DNA of 64,000 bases from Alienimonas californiensis (lineage in GTDB: Bacteria > Planctomycetota > Planctomycetia > Planctomycetales > Planctomycetaceae). The notes beneath the pieces are model-generated. The model searched no databases. It worked only from the letters and a program-made list of their open reading frames with translations, and was not told the origin of the DNA. The first letter of the stretch is position 1. The number at the start of each line of letters is the position of its first letter. Below, piece after piece: positions 36,731 to 47,800 of this stretch. The translations under genes and the position numbers were made by a program. The stretch is from the NCBI RefSeq assembly GCF_007743815.1, contig NZ_CP036265.1, positions 832,501 through 896,500 on the forward strand. The letters are read 5' to 3'.

Positions 36731-37702
36731 CTAGCTACTGGTAGCAAGTTGGCGATCCTTTGAATTGTACAGATTCCGATCGTATCTCAGTTTGTCGCGG
36801 AAGCGGCGGAGGCGATCGGTGTCGCGGGGGGTGATGCTCCGGCGGAAGTGGAAGACCGTATTTCGCAGGTCGTTGATCTTCTCGAAGTCCATGTTCAGGA
36901 GATCTCGAGGCGAGTCGAAGACGGCTTCGAACCGTGGCCAGTTATCGCGGTTGAAGATCACCTCGCGGTACTGGGCAAAGGTGAAGTCTTTCAGATCGGT
37001 AACAGGACGAGTCTGACAGGCTCGTTGCAGGAGGTTTGCCGCGAACTGGATAGCCTTCGTCAGCTTCTTATCGCTGATTGCCGGAGAATCGCCTTCGATG
37101 AGCTGCTTCAGGCCTGCAGCAGCGGCTTCTTCAGGACCCGCCGATCTCCTCGAGAGCCCTTCGAACACCTCCGAAAGTTCGCCGCCTGGGTATACGTCGA
37201 CGATCAGGTCGCGGATTTCGTGTTCGATTTCGTAGAGCAGTACGAAAGCTTCGGCGAAGTCGTTGAGGCGGCCGAGAACGTCGGTGATCGTCAAGACGCC
37301 CAGCAGGTTCTGTTTATCCCCAACGAGGACGTGGTCGATTTCGCTCCAGTCAGTTTCCGTGTCGATGAAGAGCTCGGGGTCGATGAACTGGGCTCTGGCC
37401 AGGTCGGTGTCTTTGACGGCCAGTTTACTCAGGTCCACGTTGAGCGAGTGGATCTCGCTCATGCGTTTGCCGAAGGATTGCCAACTAAAGATGCCGATGA
37501 TGTCGCCGTCTTCGTTGACGACCGGGATTTGCGAGAAGCCGGTGTCGACCATCCGCTCCAGAGCGGACGCGGTGGTCTCGATGTCCCGGATCGTTTCTAT
37601 CTTCTGGTCTTCGGGCAGTAGGATGCGAGCCGGCCCGAATGGTCCCGGGCGATGCCGGACCGAAGTATCCCTGTTTGCTGTGCCGCCGTTATTGGGAGTC
37701 AT
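36731..37702 (-). CDS. CBS-pair protein with C-terminal HEPN-like domain
   Basis: A 323-aa soluble protein. Residues about 30-85 (ASALERMVDTGFSQIPVVNEDGDIIGIFSW) and 100-150 (VLVGDKQNLLGVLTITDVLGRL) form a CBS pair, a module that binds AMP, ATP or S-adenosylmethionine. Residues about 155-310 are helical and have the layout of a HEPN domain: YEIEHEIRDLI, then WPRFEAVFD, and an R-x4-H motif in LRNTVFHFR (Arg280, Asn281, His285), the catalytic signature of HEPN RNases. The ATG overlaps the methylase stop by 4 nt (ATGA), so it belongs to the operon. I infer a nucleotide-gated toxin or regulator. HEPN assignment is by motif only. Confidence 0.75.
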   Translation of the reverse strand: MTPNNGGTANRDTSVRHRPGPFGPARILLPEDQKIETIRDIETTASALERMVDTGFSQIPVVNEDGDIIGIFSWQSFGKRMSEIHSLNVDLSKLAVKDTDLARAQFIDPELFIDTETDWSEIDHVLVGDKQNLLGVLTITDVLGRLNDFAEAFVLLYEIEHEIRDLIVDVYPGGELSEVFEGLSRRSAGPEEAAAAGLKQLIEGDSPAISDKKLTKAIQFAANLLQRACQTRPVTDLKDFTFAQYREVIFNRDNWPRFEAVFDSPRDLLNMDFEKINDLRNTVFHFRRSITPRDTDRLRRFRDKLRYDRNLYNSKDRQLATSS

Positions 37703-40700
37703 ATTGTGGCCCCCTGTCGTGGCGGATGGATGTGGGACGGCCAGTCGGATTCAGACCATTTCGACGCGGGGATGAAGCTGCCGTCGGGGTCGGTCGGTGG
37801 GCCGGGCGGCGGATCGAGGCGGGCCTGATACGGTTGGCCCGTGTCGATGGCCTGCTGCATTTCGTCGTAGATGGCGAGAATGGTGTCTTTAGTGATGAAT
37901 GTGCCTGCAGTGTCGACTCCGCCTTCCTCACTCTTGATCTCTGTGCGGGCAATATCATTTGTGCGCACGGTGCTAAATGTTCCCATGATGTAGTCAACAG
38001 CGTCGCGAGGGGCGGGGAACATCTCGCGGAGCTGGGGGTTATCCTTGCCCCACTCCGCCAAGGGCCCCAAGTACAGATGGAAGTACGCGGCATCCAGCTC
38101 GCACCGTATAAGAAACCGGCGTTCCTCATCCCAACGAAACGGCGGCCCCACGTAGCCGCAGTCCATTGCGAACGACTGCAAGTCCCAAGCCGTGTAGTTC
38201 AACTCCAGAATTCTTCCAAGGACCCACTCGCGTACTGCGTCGGAGCTTAGAAATACCGACATCTCTCCATATGCTGCCGGAGGAGCGGCGGGGAGTTGCT
38301 TCATTATATAGAAACTAGCGTTTACGCCTCCCAGACACTGTCTGAAGACGAAGTCGAACGAAAACGACCCGAGCTGCGAGAGTAGAAGTGGCGCAAAGTC
38401 GCGGCCATTCTCGCAGGCGATCAGATGGATGCTGTCGCTGATGGCTGTAGAAGGCAAAGCGCAGAAGATTCCTGTCCGGACGTCGCCGACTCGAACGCTC
38501 TTGCGGAAGGCGATCAGCCAGTCCGCAGATATCGACTTCGTCTCATACGTCGCCTTTACGGTCTCCTCGTCGACCCAAGACTTGGGCTGTGCTGTGAAGT
38601 CTGCGTCCGAATGCTCACTGACAGTCGTGCGTCGGCGTGTTTCGCATAGGCCGCCACTCGCGTACTGATGTGTTGAAAAACGATGATCGTGCAAATGGAT
38701 CATGTTCTGCTCATAAAGAGGCAAAAAACGCCGCGCCTCCGTGATCACGTTGTTCCCCTTGAGAGTGATACCCGATCGATCCAATTCTTGCAGCGACCTG
38801 AAATGTTCAGAGTCGTTTCCTGAATGAAAGACGGTCGAAAACCTGACGGACCAAGGGCTTTCATTCTCGCCGGCCTCATTCAACAACACGGGAAGCCGAC
38901 GGTATATAGACTTCGTGACTTCCGCAGCTTGCCGGTTTGCAAACACGGGACATGTCTGCGTGTTGGGATTGACCAATGCAATGTCCGCAGCACTCAGGCT
39001 GAAAGTCCTCCTTGGATCAGACAGCTCCGCGATCGAGCGGATGTCGAAGGCAAACGCAGCGTCATTTGCTGGGCAACCTGTCCCTGTCAGCGTGAGTAAG
39101 CAGAACGGGTCGCGACTGTCCGTATCGGGGAAGAAGCGGCGGATCTCCCAGAAACTCAACAGACTTACAATGGAGCCTGCCGCGATGAGGTCTTGAAAAA
39201 ACAGTTTGTACGTGTCGTCTGTTGCAAGCCCGGAAGGCAACACACAACCTGACCGGCCTACTGATGCAATCAACGTTCGGTTTAGCTCAGCAAACACCGG
39301 ATAGGTGTTGATGTCGCCTCGCCCACCGAGAGGGAATCTCTTCGAATCTCGAATCAGCGCGGAAGCACCCTCTGCCCTTCGCTTTGCAGACTTAAACTCC
39401 GCAAAAAGGCCGGCGTCAGAAGACGCAAGTCCGTCGATCAGTTTCGCCCGGAGTGCGGCAGTACGAGCAGCTGCGATTTCAAGAGCACGTTCTTCAAAGA
39501 ACTCTCGTTCTTGTACCTTCACGCGTTCCCATGGCGGATTACCAAGTACAACGTCAAATCCGCCACTCGAATCGATCGCCTCAGGCTTCGCATCGCGTTC
39601 CGGTTGTCTGAAGATATCTGGGAAGGCAAGGTGCCAGTGAAAAAACTGGTATCCACCGTACTCTGGTGGACCGGCCAGACGCTGGACCTCGGACTTCACG
39701 TGCGGCAGGATGCTGTGCGGGTTGTTTTCGATCCGGCGGAAGTCGTTCTCGGTGGGGCACAGCTTGCCCAGATCGGACGTGTCCTTCTGCCACACGAACA
39801 CGGCGCACCACGTGTCGGCCAGCAGGCGGGCGTTCCGGTAGTCGGCCCCGCTGACCAACTCGACGTACCGCCGCTCTTTCTCGGCGACGTGGGCGACCGA
39901 ATCGTCGCCGGCGCTGGACAGACTCGCGAACTCGCTCGGCAGATTGCCCAGTTTGATGAAAGGCTCGAATTCCAGCTGGTTCTGTTTCGCTTCGCGATCC
40001 TTACGTTCCTTCCTGTTCTGCTTTTTCAGGCCGCTCGCAGCCGTCTTTTCGTCTCCTTCGACGGGCTTGAACGCGTCGTCAGGGATACCGTCGGCAAGCA
40101 ACCTTGGCGTCGTTCCCAATAGGCTGTTGCCGCAGCGAATGTGGTGATCAAGAAATGACAACGGCTTGCCCGGCTCGATCGCTTCGATCCAGAGGCTGAC
40201 TTTGCACAGTTCGACCGCCATGGGGTTGATGTCGACGCCGTATACGCAGCGGCCGATGACATCGCGTAGGGCGTGCTGGTGGTCTTCAGGACTCGGTTCG
40301 GCTTCCCCGGTGCGGACCCGGGCCAAGTGACGCGCCAGACGGTGGGCGGCGGCAATGAGGAAATGTCCGCTGCCGCAGGCTGGGTCGCAGACGGTCATTT
40401 TGAGTATGGCATCTTCGGCGTCCTCACCTTTCTTCCCCTTCAGACGGTCTTCCACCACCGGATCGAGCGCTGAATCGAGCAGGCACTGCACCAGCGAATC
40501 AGGCGTGTAGTAACTGCCGGTCAATTTACGTTCGTTGCCGGCGGCCGTTCGCAGGTCGAAATGACGGGCTTCGACATGCATATCGGGACGCAGTTCCAGC
40601 AGCGACTCATAGACGCTTCCCAACTCTTCGCTGCCCAGGTTCCGGTAGTCGACGCTGCGGAGCACTTTGTCCTGTTCGACGTAGGCAAGTGCTCGAACGG

Positions 40701-41907
40701 CGGTCAGCAGGTCGTCGTTGGCGATCTGGACCGGAACGCTGTTTTCCTCAGCTTCATGCGGCCCGGCCAACTCGGCCACGCTCTTCGTGCTCCACAGGAA
40801 CGACCCGAGACCAGGCAGCCCCAATCGTGGGCAGCCGTCGTTCTGGCCCAGCGATGAAAAGACCAGCGAAAGAGAATGCCACAGATCCCCGTGCTTCGAG
40901 CCGCGAAGCTTCAGCGACAGATCGCGGAGTCGACTCGTCGAGTAGTACTCGCGGTACAACTCGCGAGCCTTTTCGTCCACGTCCGGCGGATGTAGCAGTT
41001 CACGATCTTCCGCTACAAACAGAAATAACAGCCGGTACACGATCCGCAGCAGCTGCCGATAAAGATCATCTTTGCTGAGGCTGCCCGACTCCTGCAGCTT
41101 GCGTCGTAGCTCGTCGTTCTGGGGATGAGCGAGGAACCCGCGACCTAGAGCTTCGATCGCGTCTGCCACTCCGGTTCTCAGGTCTTTGAGAACACGGGTG
41201 CCTTCCTCTCGAGCCAGCTTGCTCCATTTCTCCAGCCAGCAATCCTCAGTTTTCTCCGCTTCAACACGTGACTGGTGACAGAGCATCCACAGCAGGGCAA
41301 AGTCTGAATAGACTTCGCCTTCCATCATGGCTTCGAGATCAAACTCCACATAAGCCTGCCGCGACAAAGCCACGTTGTCACGGAGCAACCGCAACTGGCG
41401 TCCGTTACTGACAAATGCCCACAGGTGAGCCTCGCTGCGATTCAGGTATTCCTGAACCATCGAGTGCGGACTGGAGGTGGCTGCTCCGCGGGCCCCCTTG
41501 GTGCGACGATCGAGAGGTAAGTTCCAGCCAATCAGGTGAACGGGCGTTTTGTTGTAGAAGCGTTCGATCGGATAGGTACGTTCCTCGATGACCGGCGCGG
41601 CCTCAGTGGTCAGGCGGCCGTAGTCGAGTTCCCGGAACAGCGGCAGAAGCCATCGCTCGTTCGTCACCGAGGTGCCGGTGTCGGTGTCGGCGAATCGCTC
41701 TTTCGCTTCCTGAAACGACTTCCAGTGTTTTTTGAGCAGATCCCACGACTGCGTGATGGCTTCCGTCGTTTTGAAGCCGTCTGGCAGGTGGTAATCGGCA
41801 GGACGAATCCCTTCGACCTTCTGCGAAACGATCCGTTGCAGAATGTCGGGCGGAAGCAGGGCTCCCTCCGTGCGAATGGTCGTGAATTGCTGGTTACTTC
41901 GGGCCAT
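37699..41907 (-). CDS. Large N6-adenine DNA methyltransferase (DISARM/BREX-like)
   Basis: A 1402-aa class 1 methylase predicted to methylate adenine using S-adenosylmethionine. Motif I is DPACGSGHF (residues 508-516), preceded by the specificity/entry block TGSYYTPDSLVQCLL. The region VYGVDINPMAVELCKVSLWIEAI follows and motif IV is NPPWERVK (790-793). The N-terminal 450 residues (LIGWNLPLDRRT; NRSEAHLWAFVSNGRQLRLLRDN) resemble those of DISARM DrmMI and other Eco57I/PglX-scale enzymes. The C-terminal 500 residues look like a target-recognition region (LLSFWEIRRFFPDTDSRDPFCLLTL). No fused nuclease or helicase is visible. It lies 59 bp after the SNF2 gene and overlaps the CBS-HEPN gene. GC is clearly below the backbone. 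Confidence 0.9.
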   Translation of the reverse strand: MARSNQQFTTIRTEGALLPPDILQRIVSQKVEGIRPADYHLPDGFKTTEAITQSWDLLKKHWKSFQEAKERFADTDTGTSVTNERWLLPLFRELDYGRLTTEAAPVIEERTYPIERFYNKTPVHLIGWNLPLDRRTKGARGAATSSPHSMVQEYLNRSEAHLWAFVSNGRQLRLLRDNVALSRQAYVEFDLEAMMEGEVYSDFALLWMLCHQSRVEAEKTEDCWLEKWSKLAREEGTRVLKDLRTGVADAIEALGRGFLAHPQNDELRRKLQESGSLSKDDLYRQLLRIVYRLLFLFVAEDRELLHPPDVDEKARELYREYYSTSRLRDLSLKLRGSKHGDLWHSLSLVFSSLGQNDGCPRLGLPGLGSFLWSTKSVAELAGPHEAEENSVPVQIANDDLLTAVRALAYVEQDKVLRSVDYRNLGSEELGSVYESLLELRPDMHVEARHFDLRTAAGNERKLTGSYYTPDSLVQCLLDSALDPVVEDRLKGKKGEDAEDAILKMTVCDPACGSGHFLIAAAHRLARHLARVRTGEAEPSPEDHQHALRDVIGRCVYGVDINPMAVELCKVSLWIEAIEPGKPLSFLDHHIRCGNSLLGTTPRLLADGIPDDAFKPVEGDEKTAASGLKKQNRKERKDREAKQNQLEFEPFIKLGNLPSEFASLSSAGDDSVAHVAEKERRYVELVSGADYRNARLLADTWCAVFVWQKDTSDLGKLCPTENDFRRIENNPHSILPHVKSEVQRLAGPPEYGGYQFFHWHLAFPDIFRQPERDAKPEAIDSSGGFDVVLGNPPWERVKVQEREFFEERALEIAAARTAALRAKLIDGLASSDAGLFAEFKSAKRRAEGASALIRDSKRFPLGGRGDINTYPVFAELNRTLIASVGRSGCVLPSGLATDDTYKLFFQDLIAAGSIVSLLSFWEIRRFFPDTDSRDPFCLLTLTGTGCPANDAAFAFDIRSIAELSDPRRTFSLSAADIALVNPNTQTCPVFANRQAAEVTKSIYRRLPVLLNEAGENESPWSVRFSTVFHSGNDSEHFRSLQELDRSGITLKGNNVITEARRFLPLYEQNMIHLHDHRFSTHQYASGGLCETRRRTTVSEHSDADFTAQPKSWVDEETVKATYETKSISADWLIAFRKSVRVGDVRTGIFCALPSTAISDSIHLIACENGRDFAPLLLSQLGSFSFDFVFRQCLGGVNASFYIMKQLPAAPPAAYGEMSVFLSSDAVREWVLGRILELNYTAWDLQSFAMDCGYVGPPFRWDEERRFLIRCELDAAYFHLYLGPLAEWGKDNPQLREMFPAPRDAVDYIMGTFSTVRTNDIARTEIKSEEGGVDTAGTFITKDTILAIYDEMQQAIDTGQPYQARLDPPPGPPTDPDGSFIPASKWSESDWPSHIHPPRQGATI

Positions 41908-41966
41908 TTCGGTACGTCTTTTCGGCAGCCGGATGGATCTTAGAGGTCTACAGGCTTCGCAAGTCG

Positions 41967-44816
41967 TCAGACGGTTTGCGGCAGCAGGATGAAGCAGCCG
42001 AGGAAGTCGACAGGAAAAACCGGCTCGGCGGCGAACCGCCCCCGCATCTTGGCCGACTTTCGGACTCGTCGGTGAGCGTCTTCCAGCATGCGAGCACGTT
42101 CGTCGGCGAAACGATCCACCGCGGCACGAAGCAGCGTTTCGTGCTGCAACAACCTTCGTAGTTGCTGCTTCACCAGTGACTCGGGCAGATTGCCCGAGGG
42201 CGATGCCTCAAGCAGCAATTGGACGGCCTCCTCGTCGAGCCAAGTCGGCGACTCTGCTGTCCCGGTGAACGCCAACGTCACGACTTCCTCAGCCAGCAGG
42301 GGATCTTCGTTGCCACTGCGACGCACGACATTCAGGTGATACCGGAAGCGGGTCAGCAGCAACGTGGTCGCCTGCGAAACCGCATCGGTGACGGCGACTC
42401 CGGTGCGTCTGGCAATAGCGCGTTCATCCGCGGCCTGCACATCGTCCAATGCCGTATCAAGCACCCAAGATGCGAGCCCTTCGACCACCGGATGAGTACG
42501 GCTGAGGTATTCAACGCCTCGATCGACCGGCAGGTCGAAGCGCCCCAGAAACGGCGTCTCCCGTCCGATCGCATGTTTCAGCGAACGATTCGTGTTGTTG
42601 TCGATAGGGATCTTTAACACGTTTCCAACTTTGTCCGTCGCCGGGACGCCGCTGAGGTGCAGCACGTCCCGCATGAAGCGTTCCACTGTGGGGCCCGCCC
42701 CAATCGCCTTGCGGACAGCTTCCCATTCCTTGCGCACTTCCTCCGTCTTGATGCTGTGTTGAGCGAATCGAGAACGAGACCGCTTTTCCTTCTCGCGGGC
42801 ATCCTCCCACTGGGCGTGGAGTTCGCTCTTGCGTTCTTCGAGTTCAGGGAAGAGCAAGCGGTGCTGCGTATCATGAGCACCTCCACGAAGCTCCAGACCC
42901 TCGAACAACGCTTTGATGACGTCTTCGCTGCCGCCTGGGACCGCGATCGCGATGCCTAAATCGCTCTTGATGGCCTTGTGCTTTCGCAACAGTACGTCGA
43001 GGACGACCCCGTCGATTTTGTTATCGACGCCGAACAGCGTGACGACACGCACGTTTTCACTGGACTGGCCAAAGCGGTCGACGCGACCCTCGCGTTGATC
43101 GTGTCGAGTCGGATTCCAGGAAAGGTCGTAATGAATGACGGAGTCGAAATAGGTCTGCAGATTGACGCCTTCGCTCAGGCAGTCGGTACAAACCAGAACT
43201 CGCTTCTCGTTCTCGGCTAGCTCGGCGATCCGGTTTTCGCGCTCCTTCGGTGGCAGAGTCCCCGTGACGGAAGCAACTTCCACGCCTTTGAGTGCGTTTC
43301 GCAACTCGGCTGCCACGTAATCGGCGGTATCGATAAAGCGGCAGAAGATGATCGGGGCATAGCCGTCTTTGATCAGCGACTTGGTCAGCTTGACGAGTTT
43401 CTGCAGCTTGTTGTCAGCCGCCCCGTAGAGCTGTTCTGCTTCCTTGGCCAGGCGTTTGAGTCGTGCCGCGGAGGGGCTGTCTTCGCCGAAGATGTCGGAG
43501 CCGGGAGTTCCGTCGAACAATTCGGCGGATTCGTCTTCGCTTTCATCCAGAATGGTTTGACGACCGATCTCTTCGATATCCGCTAGATCGGTATCGTCTG
43601 CTCCCGCGTTCGCCGTATCGGCTCGTTTGCGAAGTGTGGCGGCAGCGGCGGCAGGGCTCGACGCCATGGCACGCAGCAGAGCCAAGGCTGACCACCAACG
43701 GACCCGTCGAGATCGTTTGGTGCCGGATTCGTCCCTGACCATTTCGTTGGCGAAATCTAGCGCCCGATCGAAGAGTGTTCGGTACTCTTTGGAAAGCTGG
43801 TAACTTTCTTCGGCATCTTCGCGGTCTGGAAAGTTCGTGGTGACGTTCAGCTCCTTGTCCTGGTCGATGACGTTGCCACGCAGTCTCTGGACCAGATGGC
43901 AGGCCAACTCCGCTCGGATCGCAGATCGAGAGTCGGCGTCGATGTCATAAGGAAGGTTGGCGAACTTTTCGTCCAGCAGTGACAACAGCGACCGAAACGC
44001 ATCTTCGTTTCCACTATGCGGCGTCGCTGTCACGAGAATGACGTGACGTTCCGGATCGTCAGCCACCCGTTTGATCAGTTCAAAGCGAGCCTGTCTGCTA
44101 CGTCCGACGCCGCCGCTCAGCGTGCAGGTATGGGCTTCGTCGACGATCACCAGTTCCGGACACTCGCGGATGAAGTCTTCACGGTGCCGAACCGACTTGA
44201 TGTAGTCGGTCGAAACGATGACGAACGGATGTCGCTGGAAGAGGGACTCTCCAGGGCGAAGTCCGCGTTCGAGTCGCCTGACGGTAGAACTGAGGACCAG
44301 TTCAGCCCCAATGTGAAATTTCTCCTCCAGCTCGCGTTGCCACTGTTCAGCCAACTGCGGCGGACATAGCACAGCCATTCTTGAGACTTCGCCGCGTTCC
44401 AGCAACTCTTTCGCAATCAGGGCGGCTTCAACCGTCTTGCCAATACCGACGTCGTCGGCAATCAGCAGCCGAACGGTTTCCAGCTTGAGAGCCATCATCA
44501 GTGGAACTAACTGGTAAGGCCGTGGCTCGACGGCGACTTTGCCAAAGGAACGAAACGGACCGGCGGCGGCTCGAGTCGAGAGCCGAGCTGCGTCGCGGAG
44601 CAGTCGACAGGAATTGAAGTTCCCGGGCTTATCTGGATCTGGCAGACTGAAGTTGGCTGATCGGACTTCCTCCAGGGCGGTGCAGATCCCGACCACTTCG
44701 TCATCCAATCCGCCCATCGGGCGAACCATCAGGACGTCGTCGTCCGAGTCAGGCAGGACAATCCATTGCCGACCGCGGACACTGACGATATTTCCGGTTG
44801 CGAATGTTGTAGTCAT
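41967..44816 (-). CDS. SNF2-family helicase, DrmD-like
   Basis: A 949-aa superfamily 2 ATPase. Motif I is ADDVGIGKTVEA (about residues 120-131), motif II VIVDEAHT, motif III VTATPHSG. The C-terminal half has FCRFIDTADYVA, VCTDCLSEGVNLQ and the motif VI region HYDLSWNPTRHDQREGRVDRFGQ. The order and the phrase EPRPYQLVPLMMALKLETVRLLIADDVGIGKT match the SNF2-like proteins of class 1 DISARM (DrmD) and RapA-like helicases. It would translocate on DNA using ATP. It starts 9 bp after the big helicase gene and is followed by the methylase, so all three are one operon. Confidence 0.9.
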   Translation of the reverse strand: MTTTFATGNIVSVRGRQWIVLPDSDDDVLMVRPMGGLDDEVVGICTALEEVRSANFSLPDPDKPGNFNSCRLLRDAARLSTRAAAGPFRSFGKVAVEPRPYQLVPLMMALKLETVRLLIADDVGIGKTVEAALIAKELLERGEVSRMAVLCPPQLAEQWQRELEEKFHIGAELVLSSTVRRLERGLRPGESLFQRHPFVIVSTDYIKSVRHREDFIRECPELVIVDEAHTCTLSGGVGRSRQARFELIKRVADDPERHVILVTATPHSGNEDAFRSLLSLLDEKFANLPYDIDADSRSAIRAELACHLVQRLRGNVIDQDKELNVTTNFPDREDAEESYQLSKEYRTLFDRALDFANEMVRDESGTKRSRRVRWWSALALLRAMASSPAAAAATLRKRADTANAGADDTDLADIEEIGRQTILDESEDESAELFDGTPGSDIFGEDSPSAARLKRLAKEAEQLYGAADNKLQKLVKLTKSLIKDGYAPIIFCRFIDTADYVAAELRNALKGVEVASVTGTLPPKERENRIAELAENEKRVLVCTDCLSEGVNLQTYFDSVIHYDLSWNPTRHDQREGRVDRFGQSSENVRVVTLFGVDNKIDGVVLDVLLRKHKAIKSDLGIAIAVPGGSEDVIKALFEGLELRGGAHDTQHRLLFPELEERKSELHAQWEDAREKEKRSRSRFAQHSIKTEEVRKEWEAVRKAIGAGPTVERFMRDVLHLSGVPATDKVGNVLKIPIDNNTNRSLKHAIGRETPFLGRFDLPVDRGVEYLSRTHPVVEGLASWVLDTALDDVQAADERAIARRTGVAVTDAVSQATTLLLTRFRYHLNVVRRSGNEDPLLAEEVVTLAFTGTAESPTWLDEEAVQLLLEASPSGNLPESLVKQQLRRLLQHETLLRAAVDRFADERARMLEDAHRRVRKSAKMRGRFAAEPVFPVDFLGCFILLPQTV

Positions 44817-44825
44817 GACGGCGTG

Positions 44826-47800
44826 TTAGCCTCCGGCTCCGAAGATGTCGGGGAAATCATTGAGCTTGGCGTTCCAGTCTTCGCTGTGATGGAAGCGAAT
44901 AAACATGATGCCTGCGGATGACAGCCGATCTTCAATCTGCCGGTCGTCCGTTGCGGTGTCGTCCTGATCGTGAACCGGCCCGTCGATGTAAACGGCCGTC
45001 CGCTTGTCTTGATAAAAGAAGTCCGGTCGGGTGACGCAGGAATCAATCAGGTGCTGGGCGTGGGTAGGTAGTGCTCGATTGCTGTCGTACACCAATTGCA
45101 GCCATTTCCGCTCGAGCTCAGTGTCACACTGACGCATCATTTCGTCGAGGTGGTCGACTCGCGAAGAACTGTTGCTGGACGATTCGGTTCGAGAGCTTGA
45201 AAGCGAGATCAACAGGTCCTTGATCAGACTGCGGTCGATGTAGTTGTGATCCGGCTGGTTGCCGTATTCGAGCAGGCAGTCGTAGCAGGCGGCCTCGCAC
45301 TCGATTCCGTCATCTGAAGAGCGGTCCTCGCCAGTTTCTGGATCGAAGTGGCAAATGACGCTGGCCGCCCGAGCCACGCGTGCCATCGCCGATGGGTCTT
45401 CGACCAACTGACGAAGTACTCCGGCTCCTCCTTCAGCGGATTCGTAGATAAACAGCAATTGACGGTCTTCATTGGTCGGCAGTGCCTGGGCAGCCAACTC
45501 TCCGGGCTCCAACTGGTACTCCTGCTGGATCGCCTGCTTCAGAGCAGCCTGAATGGAAGCCATCACATTGAGTTCGTGCTGCTGAGCAAATTTAATCGTC
45601 AGAACGTTGCGGTGGTCTTCCACGTAGGGAACGACTTTCCGCACTCGTTTGGAGAGCGGGTCTTCGCGGTCGGCTTCGTCGGCGTCTTTGTTGGTGGCCC
45701 AGTAGCCGCGTTCAACGTCCAGATGAAACCCTTGATCATTGGGATTGCTGCGGCGTCTCCACCCCAGATTGATCCGCCAGATCTGTGCGGCATCGCCGTA
45801 TCGCATCGTCGCCAGCAGGTGGCCGTCGAGTGTGACCTCCGCCTTGCGTACGTCAATCGTTCCAGCGACTTCAGAGAAGCGATACGTAGTTTGAATCTCG
45901 TATCCGACTCGCTGTCGTTCCTCTTCGTCTGAGGTAATCTGGTCAGATCGCTTCACGGAGACGTTTTGAAGCCGGACCATGCTGCGGATCTCATCCACAG
46001 GGCGAAGGGGGTACATGCAGTTCGAACAGGTATCCGGACCGGGGCCGGACGTAACCATATGACCGTAGCCACATGAAGAACACATCTTGAGAACGTACTC
46101 AGTGAGCTCGTGGGTGTTCTCGTCGAACGCCAAGCTCACTTTGTTGACCCGATATCGAGCACCTTCGTGATACACGACTGCTCGCGGACCGAACTCAGAG
46201 ATTGCGAGGAACCGTGGTCTTGAGAGAAACTCGTTGCGACCCCTGCGTCCGCGGCGGGCCGGGATGAAGGCTGAGAGCGGCAATCGCGGAAAGTTGTAAC
46301 CGGGCAGAAAACCCTCGCTTGCGAAATAGCGATAACTGTAGAAATCACCTTCAAGGGCGCTCTGCGAATCAGCCAACAAATTAATCTGGTCTTCCGCCTG
46401 TCCCCGAAGTCGCTTGGCACGGTCCCGATCAATTTGGCTTCGAGTGTGATCGCCAATGATCTTGTTCTGCAGGATTCGTTGCTGCACGGCCGCACGATAA
46501 AGAGATCGCCAGCGTTCGCATGCAGCGTCGAATTCTTGCGGAACCCGTCGCAGTACGTCCTCTAACCAAGTCTCTCGATACCAGTGAGCGTTGAGAAGTT
46601 CCTGTCCGATGCTGCGGATCAGTGACTGAGCACGAACGAGTGCCTTCCCACGGATGGAAGCGTCCTCGAGCTTCTCGCGGATGTCGTCTTTGACTGAGAG
46701 AGAAAGCTCTTCTTCCGAGACAACTAGTACATCGGAAAGCGTCTTTCCGAGTTTCAGCCCAGCGGTTGTCAACCAGATCGCGTGAACGTGGGACTTGATG
46801 AGATCCTGGTTGTGCAGGTCGACCCGCGGAGCAGCGACTGACCCGGCGACCATTCTTTCGGGGCGTCTAAAGTAATACTGATCGTGGGGGCTGTACCCTG
46901 AGCAATACGTATAGACGAAGGCGGCCTGGCCAGATCGACCTGCCCGACCGCTTCGCTGGGCGTAATTAGCGGGTGTCGGGGGGACGTTCCGCATATTGAC
47001 GACGTTAAGCTGAGAAATATCCACACCCAACTCCATGGTGGGTGAACAGAAGAGGATATCAAGTTCGCCTGCACGAAAACGCTGTTCACGTTCCTCTCGG
47101 ATCTCGGATGGAACTTGGGCCGTATGCTCGCGTGCCTCGAGTCCAGTCCCTTGCGCGGCGAATGACTTGTAAAGCTCGATGAAGTACTGGTTTGTCTGGT
47201 CCTCGGCGGCACTTGCCTGAGTCGTGCGAAGATGGTCCACGGCGGGCTCCTTGCCTTCGCCCGCTTTCCATAACATGACTGACGACGGAAGCTGGTAGCC
47301 GCAGACCATCGAGCCCGCGATCGGACTGCGAACTTCTTCGATCAAACCCCATGGCCGTAATCGCTTAAATAAGTCCTCGATCACGGCCCGCGTATCTTCG
47401 GTGTTCAAGGGAACTGGAAGTACATCAGGGCGTCGCAGAAAAAGGCCAAAGTTACTCTGTGGGGAAAGGAAAACGTCGGCGGAATCTCTATCCGTTCCGC
47501 GACTTCGAGGCCAGGCGATTCCAGCGGTTACCATGTCTCGCGAGTCTTCGATCGTCCATGGGTCGCAAAGCCGCTGCCGACTTTGTTCGCTAATCCGCTC
47601 CTGATAGCTGGCGGTCAATGCGTCCTCTTTAAGGATCAGGCTACGTCGCAGGTGGTCCAACAGAACTCGAATGACATGTTCTCGTTGTCGCGGGCTTGCC
47701 GTGACAAGTGCCCGGTGAGCCGATTCATTAGCTTTCGTATGAGCGTTCTTGAGGGGGCCGTTCCAGAATTGGTCGTCAGCGGCGAGTTCGTCGATGCTGA

